The notes under the pieces are model-generated. The model made no database searches and was not told the origin of the DNA. It worked only from the letters and a program-made list of their open reading frames with translations. The translations under genes were made by a program, and so were the position numbers. Shown here piece after piece: positions 50,400-60,390 of a DNA stretch of 64,000 bases (position 1 is its first letter; each line of letters begins with the position of its first letter). This DNA is from Acidisarcina sp963790505. Lineage in GTDB: Bacteria; Acidobacteriota; Terriglobia; Terriglobales; Acidobacteriaceae. The stretch covers positions 1,488,001-1,552,000 of the forward strand of contig CAWBOT010000004.1 of NCBI GenBank assembly GCA_963790505.1, read 5' to 3'.

Positions 50400-52810
50400 C
50401 ACCAGCCTATCCAGTTCCACAAAGTTTGCCACAGCCACAGCGCCGGAGTGCGCAGCAAAACATAGCCCGCAGGCCGAAAGCCAATGAAAACCTTGGCGCG
50501 CCCCGTCATGCCGCTATGCAGTAGGGCATCGTCATTGGGCAGCGGGACACGCGCAGTGAAGGTACGATCTCCCTCGATGTCTTGCGCCTGCGGGCTAACA
50601 ATCGCGACCCGGCCGTGCCAGGAGCGCTGCGGATAGCTGTCCAGCTTGATCGCCGCGGACTGGTCCGGCGAAACCAGAGCGGCGTCGCGTTGCGGGATAG
50701 CGACGTCAATGACTGCGCTCGACAGGTCCAGCACCTGAGCGAATGCGGCGCCGGCATCGAGATGTTCACCGGCTGCATTCTGCAAGGCAGGTGTAACGAC
50801 GATGCCGGCAATGGGCGAGCGCAACTGGGCACTCTCAAGCCGGGCGCGGGCGCGGGCGGCCTCGGAGCGAAGATACTCCATCTGGGCGCGGTCGGCTCCT
50901 GCGGCAGCGACACCCCGGGCTAGGTCCGACTCCATGTTCAATTCGGCGCTGCGGTATTTTGCCTCCGCCGACGCCAGGTCCATGCGCCACTGCCAATCGT
51001 TCATTGCCCCGAGCACATCCCCGGCGGCGACTCGCTGTCCTTCGCGAGCGAAGACCGTTTCCACGTTTCCGTCGACCGGCGCCGCGACCGTCACCAGATG
51101 CTGCGGGGCGACAGTGGCTTCTCCGGAGACGCGCATCGGCAGCGGGCAAAATACCAGAAACAAAGCCACTGCTGCCAGTCCCGCAGCAAAACCGAGGCGC
51201 CGTCTTCGGCTGGTGCCTAACAGCGCTCGTTTCCTTTGCACCAGCGGTTCGAGCAGGCTGATGAGCGGGACTTCGCGGTATAGCAATGCGTTGCGGATTG
51301 CCACGGTTGCCTGACCGGCAAGGATCTTGATCATCTCGGTGTGCGGCAGATCGAGGAAATCGGGATCGGTCGCCTCGTAGAGCAGCACACCGACGCGGCC
51401 CTGATCGTCGGCCAGAGTCAGCGAATATAGCGCACGATAACCGGTAGCCTCAAAATGCCGCGAGACGGCCTCGGGGAGTTCGGCAGCGACCCTCGCCGGG
51501 TCATCATATCGGCGAAGATGCAGGGCGCCTTCCTGGGTCGAAAGCCAGCGCAGAAGCTCGTGCAGCCGGTCCACTTGAATGTCGCCCAGGGGAAGACTGG
51601 TCATCCCCGAGACCGCCTTCAAGTGCAGGCGGCCACGAGTGTCCAACGCGATCGCGCAGCGCTCGAACGGCAATACATTTTGCGGGCTGTTCACGATGAT
51701 CTGGAGCAGCCGTTCTAGCCGTAACGTCGATGTGATCTCCGAGCTGATATGGACCAGAGTTTCAAGGATCTCCAGCTTGCGCTCGGCGAACATGAGACTC
51801 GCGTTCTTGAGGGCGCTGGAGACGGTTTCCGCGATCGCGGTAAGGAAGAACTGATCATCGTCATCGAAGGCAGAGCCGCCGGCCTTATTAACCGCCTCGA
51901 TCACGCCTATCTCAGCGCCCTCCTGCATCAGTGGAACGAGGAGCGCATTGGTGACCGGTTGAGTGTCCGCGCCTTCTGTAAGCGAGGCGTTTCGTCGAAG
52001 CAGGCGCTCATCTTCGGCATCAACAATCAGGAGCGGCTCGCCCTCCTCAGCCATATCGGCGACGTAACCCTCGCCGGGCTCCTGCACCATTCGAAGCTGG
52101 ACTGAAGCATCGGCGCCGCTACTCGACATCAGGCGTAGCTGAGGACCGTCGAAGAGCCAGAGATGGATGGCTTGGCACTCCAGCATCGCCGCGGTCTTTT
52201 CCGACGCCAACGCGGTGACTTCGTCGAGCTCGAGGGTCGCGTTGAGGGACTTCTCCAAGTCGTAAAGCTGGGTCATGCGGTGGAGCGAATCAAGCAGGTC
52301 CTGCCGCCCTTTGTCGAACTCCTCAGCCGCCAATAGGGCCGCTGGAGCCATCCGGAGAATCGGGGCAAGCCTGGCAAGGTCGGCTGAGCCCAGGACTTTA
52401 CAAAAAGCGATGACCTCGATCGCTCCCAGCAAGCTCTCCTGGTCAAGTAACGGCAGGTATGCGATCGCAGCGACAGAGCGATTGACGTGGAGGTGAGCGT
52501 AGTCCTCTCGCTGAATCTGGCTGCCGGGATAAATGGCTGCGGCTGGCGGGTCTGCAAGCAGCGGGGCCAGCAATCGGCTGACCGCCGCGATCGAGAACTG
52601 TTCAACGGAAGCGTCTCCGGCGAGACCGATCGCCGACAATTGTGGCTCGCCGCCGTCGGCACCGTCGGCTGTAAATCTGTGAAGGACGCAGGCGCAGTCT
52701 GGAAGGGCCTCAACCACTGCGCCTGCAATCAGCGCAGAACGTGCTGCCGAGTCGTTCGCGGCTAGAAGAGCGGCGGCGAGTTCGATACTGGCATCGATGG
52801 AAGACGTCAT
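50399..52810 (-). CDS. GAF-domain protein fused to HlyD-like adaptor
   Basis: 803 residues from ATG 52810 (MTSSIDASIELAAALL). Up to three GAF-like domains occupy about residues 20-520, with typical stretches ALLVPLMQEGAEIGVIEAVNKAG and LYSLTLADDQGRVGVLLYEA. A membrane helix follows near 560-580 (LGFAAGLAAVALFLVFCPLP), then an HlyD barrel-sandwich: LVTVAAPVDGNVETVFAREGQRVAAGDVLG and LRSPIAGIVVTPALQN. GAF domains outside a kinase or cyclase are usually small-molecule sensors, so this could gate the exporter. First gene of the operon. Confidence 0.85.
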   Translation of the reverse strand: MTSSIDASIELAAALLAANDSAARSALIAGAVVEALPDCACVLHRFTADGADGGEPQLSAIGLAGDASVEQFSIAAVSRLLAPLLADPPAAAIYPGSQIQREDYAHLHVNRSVAAIAYLPLLDQESLLGAIEVIAFCKVLGSADLARLAPILRMAPAALLAAEEFDKGRQDLLDSLHRMTQLYDLEKSLNATLELDEVTALASEKTAAMLECQAIHLWLFDGPQLRLMSSSGADASVQLRMVQEPGEGYVADMAEEGEPLLIVDAEDERLLRRNASLTEGADTQPVTNALLVPLMQEGAEIGVIEAVNKAGGSAFDDDDQFFLTAIAETVSSALKNASLMFAERKLEILETLVHISSEITSTLRLERLLQIIVNSPQNVLPFERCAIALDTRGRLHLKAVSGMTSLPLGDIQVDRLHELLRWLSTQEGALHLRRYDDPARVAAELPEAVSRHFEATGYRALYSLTLADDQGRVGVLLYEATDPDFLDLPHTEMIKILAGQATVAIRNALLYREVPLISLLEPLVQRKRALLGTSRRRRLGFAAGLAAVALFLVFCPLPMRVSGEATVAPQHLVTVAAPVDGNVETVFAREGQRVAAGDVLGAMNDWQWRMDLASAEAKYRSAELNMESDLARGVAAAGADRAQMEYLRSEAARARARLESAQLRSPIAGIVVTPALQNAAGEHLDAGAAFAQVLDLSSAVIDVAIPQRDAALVSPDQSAAIKLDSYPQRSWHGRVAIVSPQAQDIEGDRTFTARVPLPNDDALLHSGMTGRAKVFIGFRPAGYVLLRTPALWLWQTLWNWIGW

Positions 52811-52939
52811 CGGGGGCGAGGGGTTCCTCTTCAGCTCGCTTGACGGCGGAGACTGGAGGGATGGATGCTGAAGTAGCTGGAGCGTAACAAGGGGCAACCC
52901 TGATGTAAAGCAAATTATGGGCAGGCGACAGGAGAACGA

Positions 52940-53278
52940 GTGGACCTCGATGTGAAGCAAAGCGGCAGCATCTGTACGTTGAAGCTAAAAGGAGCGCTCA
53001 AGTCCGGCCCCCCTGTCGATGAACTTAACAAGACGATCCAGTCAGCATTGGACGGCGGATACGTCTACATCGTTCTCAACCTGGAAGCAATGCCGGTCCT
53101 GGACTCCTCGGGAATCGGCGCTATCGTGAACGCCCTGCGCCGTGCGAAGAAGATGGGCGGAGATGTAAAACTCGTGAACCCATCACCCTTTGCGGAGAAG
53201 ACCTTCAAGATGGTCGGCATCCTAAACCTCTTCAGCGTTTACCCTACCGAAGACAGCGCTGTCACGGCTTTCGGCTGA
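52940..53278 (+). CDS. STAS-domain anti-sigma factor antagonist
   Basis: 112 residues of the SpoIIAA/RsbV type. Phospho-acceptor Ser lies in VLDSSGIGAIVNALRRAKK and the fold VDELNKTIQSALDGGYVYIVLNLEAMP is intact. GTG start, GGAG at 52931-52934. Divergent from the GAF-HlyD operon (about 130 bases between starts). No anti-sigma kinase (RsbW-like) is in the window, so its partner is unknown. Confidence 0.88.
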   Translation: MDLDVKQSGSICTLKLKGALKSGPPVDELNKTIQSALDGGYVYIVLNLEAMPVLDSSGIGAIVNALRRAKKMGGDVKLVNPSPFAEKTFKMVGILNLFSVYPTEDSAVTAFG

Positions 53279-53633
53279 TTGCCTCACCCCAAAAGGCCAA
53301 CCTGCTTCAAGAACTTAACTTGTGCCCCCTCAGCCCGACGTTCTTGCGACACTCGCCATCCGGGCAGCCAGTGGGGTAGCTCCACGATGTGCCTTCTCTT
53401 CGCAACCGTTGACCAGATTACTCGTCTGGATTGTTGACTACTCCTCATGCACAACCTGCGATTTCGCGAGTCCGCTGATCGGTGGAGCGCCATCTCCACC
53501 GTTAGGTCCATGACAGAGCCAATCCTTTGGAAATAGTGTCAGCAGGGCTTGTGGCTTGAGCGGGACTGGAGTGGTTTGCATGTTCCGTAGCTACGAGTTG
53601 CCCCACGGACTTCACAATAAGCGGAGCGAAGGA
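53279..53633. other. 355-base gap; no gene supported
   Basis: Short frames on both strands lack starts and coding character. The region must contain the promoter of the Oar-like gene, but I see no clear -35/-10 or -24/-12 pair. Confidence 0.5.
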
Positions 53634-56600
53634 ATGCGCAAGTCTCTTGTTTTACTTCTCTGGATGGCCACAAGCACATTAGCGTTTTGCCAGTTGCCCA
53701 GCGGCACAATCAACGGTAGGGTCATTGACCCTCAAGGAAAGATCGTCGTAGGCGCGCATGTCACTGTCACGAACAACGGAAAGAGTCTTTCGCGCGAAGC
53801 GTTGACGAATAGCGACGGGCTCTACGCCATTACCTCCCTACCTGCAGGTGCCTACGAACTGCGCGTCGAAAGCCCGGGCTTTGCAGTCAGTGAAGCTCAC
53901 AACCTGCTTTTGGCGGTTGGAACTATCACGACTGCTGACATCAGCCTGAAGATAGCCGCGGCACAGGACGTGGTTACGGTGACCGGTTTGAACCAGACCG
54001 TCGATCTCACCCAGTCCATGATTCAAGGCGAAATCGGCTCTAAAACTATCGAAAGCATTCCGCTCAACGGCAGGAATTTTCTGGAACTCGCTTACCTGGT
54101 GCCCGGGAACAGGCCCGCGCCCACCTTTGACCCGACCAAGACAAATACCCTCGAGGTAAGCTCGGCAGGCGGCTTCGGCCGCGGCGGCAATATCACAGTC
54201 GACGGCGGCGACAACAATGACGAGGTCGTCGGCGGCACGCTCTCAAACCTGCCGGAAGATTCGGTGCAGGAGTTCCAGATCGCGACGGCGAGGTTCACCT
54301 CAGAGCTAGGCCGGTCGGGCAATAGCATCGTCAATATCGTCACGAAGAGCGGCACCAACGAGTATCATGGCGGACTATTCTTCTTCGAGCGCAACCGGGA
54401 CCTGCAAGCGCTGCCATATACCTTTGATCGCAGTCTGCCGACCCCGCCGTTTGATCGGGAACAGCTTGGCGGCTCGGTAGGCGGACCCCTGAAAAAGGAC
54501 AAATCGTGGTATTACACGTCACTGGAATATCGCACCCAGAACGCCGCGCTGGAGACCGGCACGCGAGATTTCGGGACCGACCAAATTCTCAACACCTCGG
54601 CAGCCGCTCCTCTGCGCGAATATTTGTGGTCGACGCGATTCGATCAGCAGCTAGGCTCGAAGAACAGCCTGATGGGCCGTTACTCGTTCGATCATGCGAC
54701 CAACACCTCAGAGGCCACGCCTTCGCAGACTACGCCGGCCTTTACCGCCGCCGAAAGGCAAAATTCGCTGAATCGGTTCAACTCCGTTGTGGCAGCGCTC
54801 ACGACCGTGATATCTCCGACAAAGGTCAATACCTTCGGCTTCCACTTCGATCAATTCTTCAACGACATTCCGCCGTTTCCTGATGATGCGCCCACGACCG
54901 ACCCGAATCTGAACCTGACGAATGAACTCATATTTCCGGGGCTCGCGGACGGAGCGAACTTCAATCTGCCTCAGTCCACCAGTCTCAATCGCTATCAGTT
55001 TCGCGACGCGTATTCGTGGACGCTCGGCAAGCACACGCTGCGGCTGGGAGCGGAATTTCAACACTACACGGCACACGGCATCATTAATGTCTTCGGCACA
55101 GGCACCATCATCCTTCCGACGAACTTCGGCTTTGCGGATTTGAACGGTGATGGAGTCATCAACGATCTCGATATTCCCATCGCAGTAGCCATCCACAGCA
55201 GTGCACCGGTCGTTCCCGTTCCCATCCCGCTTATCTCGAACAACTATTTCGGCACCTACGCACAAGACGACTGGCGCGTCACCCCTCGACTGACAGTCAA
55301 CCTCGGCCTGCGCTGGGAGTACGACTCCAACCTCACCGGCAATTCGCCCGCCCATGACCCATGCCCAAATCTGACCACGGTGCCAACGGTTCCATGTACC
55401 TGGATGGCAAACGTAATCGACCTTAAAAAGATCCCCGACAAGAAAGACTTCGGACCGCGCATTGGTTTCGCCTGGGATCCGTTCGGCACGGGCAGGACCG
55501 TCCTTCGCGGCGGTTATGGAATCTACTACGATCGCATCATTCTTGAAGCAGGATCCGAAGAACTCGTCCAGAACGATCGCGCTCTGACGGTCACGCAGTA
55601 TGCGGGTTCGTCGTGTGTTTCGCCCTTCGTTCCGGGTCCTCCCAGCCTCAACACCTGCTTCGCTCCAGGGGCAGCCTTCGCTCCTGAAACCCCGACTTTA
55701 GCCGCAGCCTTCAGCGGCCCGCAACAGACCGGCGGAGTAGGCATGATCGCGATGGGGCCGGACTCCCATCATCCGATGATGCAGCAGACTTCTCTTGGTC
55801 TACAGCAGCAGTTTGGCCGCGACTGGGTGCTCTCTGCCGACGGCTTGTACGTCTTTGCCGACCGGCAGCTTATCGGACACTTGCTCCGGGCGACGAACTC
55901 GACATCCCCGTATGTTTCCTGCCCAGGTGACAACGTTCCATGCACCCTGACTGACCCTCTCAACAACATCTCCGATAACATCACCCTGATTGAGTCGACG
56001 GCAGAATCCTGGTATAGCGGCCTCATCTTCAGCCTCGCACACCGGCAAAGCAAGATCGGCCCTGTCAGCTACCAATACAACCTCGCCTACACGCTCTCGA
56101 AGACGTTGGACTTCTCCGACGACGATCAACTCACCAACAATAATGCCAACGAGCAAGTGAATCTCGTTGAAGGCGTCGACATGCCCCGGTTAGAGAAGGG
56201 CTACGCCGTCACGGATGAGCGCAGCCGGATTACGTTGTACGGAGCGCTCCAGTTTCCGTGGCAGATCTCCCTCGCGCCGCTCTTCACTTTCGGCTCCGGA
56301 GTGCCTGCCGACACATTTCTGCCGGGAACGGCCATCAACGGAGCGAGCGGTTCGAGGATACCGATCACTACACGGAACCAACTCGCCCGGACGATCAAGA
56401 ACAGCAATCAGCTGAACGCAATCATCGACCGCTGGAACGATCTGCCTCCGTGCCCTGCGACCTTCCCGTGCCTGGCTGGCGGCACGCTTCAAAATGTGCC
56501 CGCCAACATAAACTTCTTTAGTCCCTTCCGTTCCTTCGATTTGCGTTTGCAGAAACAGATCCTGATGAGGGACGGAGTCTCGTTCAGCCTGATCGCGGAA

Positions 56601-56816
56601 GGCTTCAACATGTTCAACACAACGAATATTCGCGGCACCAGTAACGACAACTATGCCGGACGTAACCTCTCCATCGGTCCCTATGCTGCTGCGCAGTACG
56701 GCGCACCGGCGCAGGCCGTCCAGGAGAACTTCTACTCAGCAGTGACCACTGCTGGAGGCTTCTTCGGATCAGGCGGCCCGCGAGCTTTCCAGTTCGCCGT
56801 TCGCTTCGCTTTCTAG
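53634..56816 (+). CDS. Oar-like TonB-dependent-receptor-type outer-membrane protein
   Basis: 1060 residues from the ATG at 53634, where a signal peptide starts (MRKSLVLLLWMATSTLAFCQ); GGAG is 8-11 bases upstream. N-terminal carboxypeptidase-regulatory/CNA-like beta domain (GTINGRVIDPQGKIVVGAHVTVTNNG), then a plug region (IESIPLNGRNFLELAYLVPG, ITVDGGDNNDEVVGG) and a long barrel ending in aromatic Phe (GPRAFQFAVRFAF), the terminal OM signal. Highly typical of acidobacterial multi-copy TonB/Oar receptors for peptides or polysaccharides. Likely partner of the oligopeptide ABC importer 2.5 kb downstream. Confidence 0.9.
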   Translation: MRKSLVLLLWMATSTLAFCQLPSGTINGRVIDPQGKIVVGAHVTVTNNGKSLSREALTNSDGLYAITSLPAGAYELRVESPGFAVSEAHNLLLAVGTITTADISLKIAAAQDVVTVTGLNQTVDLTQSMIQGEIGSKTIESIPLNGRNFLELAYLVPGNRPAPTFDPTKTNTLEVSSAGGFGRGGNITVDGGDNNDEVVGGTLSNLPEDSVQEFQIATARFTSELGRSGNSIVNIVTKSGTNEYHGGLFFFERNRDLQALPYTFDRSLPTPPFDREQLGGSVGGPLKKDKSWYYTSLEYRTQNAALETGTRDFGTDQILNTSAAAPLREYLWSTRFDQQLGSKNSLMGRYSFDHATNTSEATPSQTTPAFTAAERQNSLNRFNSVVAALTTVISPTKVNTFGFHFDQFFNDIPPFPDDAPTTDPNLNLTNELIFPGLADGANFNLPQSTSLNRYQFRDAYSWTLGKHTLRLGAEFQHYTAHGIINVFGTGTIILPTNFGFADLNGDGVINDLDIPIAVAIHSSAPVVPVPIPLISNNYFGTYAQDDWRVTPRLTVNLGLRWEYDSNLTGNSPAHDPCPNLTTVPTVPCTWMANVIDLKKIPDKKDFGPRIGFAWDPFGTGRTVLRGGYGIYYDRIILEAGSEELVQNDRALTVTQYAGSSCVSPFVPGPPSLNTCFAPGAAFAPETPTLAAAFSGPQQTGGVGMIAMGPDSHHPMMQQTSLGLQQQFGRDWVLSADGLYVFADRQLIGHLLRATNSTSPYVSCPGDNVPCTLTDPLNNISDNITLIESTAESWYSGLIFSLAHRQSKIGPVSYQYNLAYTLSKTLDFSDDDQLTNNNANEQVNLVEGVDMPRLEKGYAVTDERSRITLYGALQFPWQISLAPLFTFGSGVPADTFLPGTAINGASGSRIPITTRNQLARTIKNSNQLNAIIDRWNDLPPCPATFPCLAGGTLQNVPANINFFSPFRSFDLRLQKQILMRDGVSFSLIAEGFNMFNTTNIRGTSNDNYAGRNLSIGPYAAAQYGAPAQAVQENFYSAVTTAGGFFGSGGPRAFQFAVRFAF

Positions 56817-56841
56817 TTTTGTCGTCGAAGGGGATATCAGA

Positions 56842-57501
56842 ATGAGCGCCTCAGAATATCCAGCTGCCCAGGGACCTATGCGGCCAGGAAGGGTCCCAGT
56901 CTCGACCCATTTGCCGGTTATCGAGGAGACCGAGGCTACCGGTGAAGTAGCCGAGGCTTACGGATATTTTCGCGAACACTTCGGGAGGCCATCGGTCCCG
57001 GGGATCCTGAAATGCTTCAGCTCTTCTCCGGAAATGTTGAGGATTATCATCCAGATGGGATCGGCGCTCGTCTTTTCTGAAGGGGCGCTCGGCCTCCGGA
57101 TCAAGGAGATGATTGCAACCTATGTCTCGGCGTTGAATGAGTGCCCGTACTGCCTTGACAGCCACGGGGCTTCTCTTTGCGCCCAAGGCGGGGATCAGTC
57201 TCTTTTTAATGCGCTCGTCACCGGCGATCTGGAGGATAGGTCGATCACCGTTCCAGAAGGCCATCTACTGGAGTTCGTCCGCAAAGTCACCGTCGAATCG
57301 CACAAGGTGGACGGTGAAGATATATTGAACCTGCGGGCGTCCGGCTGGGACGAAATGCAGATCGCCGAATGCATTCACATGGCCGCAATGTTCGCCTCTT
57401 TCAATCGAGTCGCCAATGCGTTCGGATTGCCATCGCAGGATTTGCTTCAGCATCTTCATGAGAGCCGCCTCACAGAGTGCAAGGAAGAGATACATCCATA
57501 A
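56842..57501 (+). CDS. AhpD-like alkylhydroperoxidase (CMD family)
   Basis: 219 residues. Redox motif NECPYCLDSHGASL (C-x2-C-x3-H) of the carboxymuconolactone-decarboxylase/AhpD fold, with an upstream proton-relay Glu in LGLRIKEMIATYVSALNECP. Peroxidase-related rather than decarboxylase type. Its stop is immediately followed by the ATG of the next gene (no gap), so the two are translated together. Confidence 0.88.
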   Translation: MSASEYPAAQGPMRPGRVPVSTHLPVIEETEATGEVAEAYGYFREHFGRPSVPGILKCFSSSPEMLRIIIQMGSALVFSEGALGLRIKEMIATYVSALNECPYCLDSHGASLCAQGGDQSLFNALVTGDLEDRSITVPEGHLLEFVRKVTVESHKVDGEDILNLRASGWDEMQIAECIHMAAMFASFNRVANAFGLPSQDLLQHLHESRLTECKEEIHP

Positions 57502-59078
57502 ATGAAAATCCGTATTGAGGTCTTCGCTGCCGTCATCCTCTTGTGCGGGGTAAGCTTTGTTGCCGGATCGCAAGAAGCCACGCCGTCGGTCGAGCACCTT
57601 TTCTTCCATGTCACGCTAGGGCCGCAATTCCATCAGACATTTTCGGGCCGGCTGTTGCTTTTTGTCCGTCCTGGTCATGGCGATAAGCAAGTGGACATGG
57701 ACATGATGTCGCCTAATACGACTTACATCGCGGCGAAGGAGGTGCCCTTTCTTGCTCCCGGGCAAACGGTCGATATCGATGCGGACGACATCGTCTTTCC
57801 TCATCCGCTCTCCCGCGCACCCGCTGGCGACTATGAGGTCCAGTTAGTTCTCGATGTGAACCACACCTACAATTATTCCGGGCGTTCGCCCGGCGATCTG
57901 GAGAGTGAAGTAGTTGCGCTCACAGCATGGAACCCTCACCAGGCGTCGACTCCAGCGATGACGCTCGTCAGTACCGTACCTGAACCACCCGATCGCCTTG
58001 CGAATTCCCCCGAAGTGCGCTCGGCTCTTCAACCAATTGACTTTCCTAGCTCTTCTTTAAGCCGCTTCTGGGGACGCGATATCCGCATGAGGGGGTGGGT
58101 GCTCCTACCGCCGGGATATACCTCCAATCCGAAGGAACACTACCCCACGGTTTATTTCACCCACGGCTTTGGCGGGGATCTGGCAGGCATCCGAGCACGC
58201 TATGCTCCTGCCTTCTACGAGCGTATGAAAGCCGGGAAGATTCCGGAGATGATCTGGGTGCTGCTCGATGAGAGCAGTCCCACCGGCACCCACGAGTTTG
58301 CAGACGGAGTGAACAATGGCCCGTGGGGAACCGCGCTCACCAGCGAACTCATCCCCTATCTGGAGGGCCACTACCGGATGGATGCCCGCGTATCGGGCCG
58401 TTTCCTGCAGGGGCATTCGTCGGGCGGATGGGCGACGCTCTGGCTGCAGACAAAATATCCGAAGATCTTTGGAGGCACATGGTCGACCTCTCCGGACCCA
58501 AGCGATTTTCACGTATTCAGTACCATCGACCTCTATGCTCCTGGCGCGAACATGTACCGTCGCGCCGACGGCTCAGCGCAACCGATCATACGCATGCACG
58601 GCACGGTCCTGGCCACGATGGAGGAACTGGCACACATGGAGGCCGTCCTCGGCGATTACGGTGGGCAGTTGGGTTCCTTCGAGTGGGTGTTCTCACCGCG
58701 GGGTTCGGATGGCCGTCCACTCCCGATGTTCAATCGCTCAACGGGCATCGTCGATCCGCAGGTAATCGCGTACTGGAAAGAGCACTACGATATCTCTTAT
58801 GACATCGAGAAAAACTGGCCGACCCTGGCGCCCAACCTAACCGGGAAAATTCACTTGTGGGCACTGAAGACACCTTCTACCTTGACGGTGCTGCGCATCG
58901 GCTCGACTCCTTATTGGAGCGCCTTCACGCTCAGGCGCAGTTCACGTATCTGCCTGGCAAAACTCACTTCGACCTCTATCAAAAAGGCGATGATAGATTT
59001 GCGCTGATGGACCAGATCGCTGCCGAGATGTATGCGGTCGCCCGACCTCAGAGCCGCTCTGAGAGCAAACAAAGATAG
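57502..59078 (+). pseudogene. Enterochelin-esterase-like hydrolase, frameshifted near C-terminus
   Basis: About 525 residues expected. Signal peptide (MKIRIEVFAAVILLCGVSFVAG). N-terminal beta-sandwich followed by the esterase-D domain: VYFTHGFGGDLAGIRARY, nucleophile in GHSSGGWATLWL, WSTSPDPSDFHVF. Frame 1 runs into nonsense after KIHLW near 58860; frame 2 continues correctly with GTEDTFYLDGAAHRLDSLLERLH and the catalytic His in PGKTHFDLYQKG, ending at 59078. Total 1577 bases (3n-1) indicates one missing base near 58855. If real, the catalytic triad is broken. A sequencing slip is equally possible. Confidence 0.85.
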
Positions 59079-59340
59079 CTAGTCATGACTTTTGTGCTTT
59101 GAAGTTTGCGGCGCTCAACACTCTCGACTTAGTTTTTTAGCTTCAACCCGGTCCGCGCTCAATCATCTGTTGGGCCATTTGCCGAAGCAAGCGTAAATTG
59201 TCTTCGCGATATTTCGGAAAAGCCATGGTTACTTTAGTAATTCCAGTAATGATATGAATCAGTGCAACAATGGTGCCAAATAGGTAGATCCGACGACGGC
59301 GGATCCACAACGGGTATTCACAGAGTTCGCCCTGGAAAGG
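59079..59340. other. Intergenic 262 bases
   Basis: A 27-codon minus-strand frame (MAFPKYREDNLRLLRQMAQQ...) is the only notable item; no supporting ribosome site. The poly-T stretch TTTTTT at 59133-59138 has no adjacent stem. Confidence 0.4.
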
Positions 59341-60390
59341 ATGTTCAATGTGGAGCTCTCAGATACTACCTTGCTGCCCCCGCTCGACCGCGGCAGTTCG
59401 TCAGTACCATACTTGCTCGATGTGCAAGACCTTGAAGTTCGTGCCTCGGTTGACTTTGCGGATGATACATCTCCTTTAACAGGAATCAGCTTTCACATCG
59501 CCGCTGGAGAAATCGTCGGCCTTTTGGGCGAGTCTGGAGCAGGCAAGACGACCCTGGCTATGGCTTTGCTTCGGCTATTGCCATCGCCATTCAGAGTCAC
59601 CGGCGGGTCGATTCGATTTGAGGCTCGTCAGCTCCTGTCACTCAGTGAGCGCGAGTTACGCACGACTCGCGGTGCAAGGATGTCGATCATCTACCAGGAC
59701 CCGACAGTGCTGAACCCGGTGATGCGGGTGGGTGACCAAATAGTAGAGGTGCTCAGGGCGCACCGAGACTGGAACAACCGACGCAGCCGGGAAGAGGCGA
59801 AATTACTGCTCAAGGAAGTCGATATCGAAGATGTCGAGAGAGTGCACATGTCGTATCCTCATCAGCTTAGCGGCGGGCAGCGGCAAAGAGTTGTTATCGC
59901 CCAGGCACTCGCTTGCCGGCCGGTGCTGGTGATCGCGGATGAACCTACATCGTCGTTAGACCCTGCGACGGCCTCATCGATTGTTGAGCTTCTTGGGCGA
60001 CTCAATCGGCAATTCAAGGTCGCGTTTCTGTTAATCAGTCATGACATCAAGGTCCTCAAGCAACTGGCAGATCGGGTCATCGTGATGTATGCAGGAAGGA
60101 TCATCGAACAAGGGCGGCGCGAGGCGGTCTTGTGCGATCCGCTGCACCCCTATACCCGGGCCTTGTTGAGTTGCTCCCTTCCTGAGGAATCGGCGGTACG
60201 CCCGTTGGCTGCCAAGTCTCCCGTTCCAAGCATCGCGGGGGTTACAGCGGAGCAGTCTCGAGCGCAATTTCATTGCGCGTTCGAAAGCCGTTGTGTCGAT
60301 CGAATGCACATTTGCGCGATCGATGTCCCGAAGGAATTCGAGGCAGCAGATGCGCATACCGTTTGCTGCTTCAAGTTCGGGAATGCCTGA
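59341..60390 (+). CDS. oppD: Oligopeptide ABC transporter ATPase (OppD-like)
   Basis: 349 residues. Walker A GESGAGKTT, signature LSGGQRQRVVIAQAL, Walker B VLVIADEPTSSLD and H-loop LLISHD. Longer C-terminus (CAFESRC...CAIDVP) has the four-Cys pattern of the OppD/DppD Fe-S or zinc motif in reduced form (C, C, C, C spaced around CFESR). Cytoplasmic energiser of a peptide importer. Overlaps the next gene by one base. Confidence 0.93.
   Translation: MFNVELSDTTLLPPLDRGSSSVPYLLDVQDLEVRASVDFADDTSPLTGISFHIAAGEIVGLLGESGAGKTTLAMALLRLLPSPFRVTGGSIRFEARQLLSLSERELRTTRGARMSIIYQDPTVLNPVMRVGDQIVEVLRAHRDWNNRRSREEAKLLLKEVDIEDVERVHMSYPHQLSGGQRQRVVIAQALACRPVLVIADEPTSSLDPATASSIVELLGRLNRQFKVAFLLISHDIKVLKQLADRVIVMYAGRIIEQGRREAVLCDPLHPYTRALLSCSLPEESAVRPLAAKSPVPSIAGVTAEQSRAQFHCAFESRCVDRMHICAIDVPKEFEAADAHTVCCFKFGNA

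Noticed and set aside
59143..59226. 27-codon minus-strand frame MAFPKYREDNL...
   Set aside because: No ribosome site, no family; kept only as a note in the intergenic entry.
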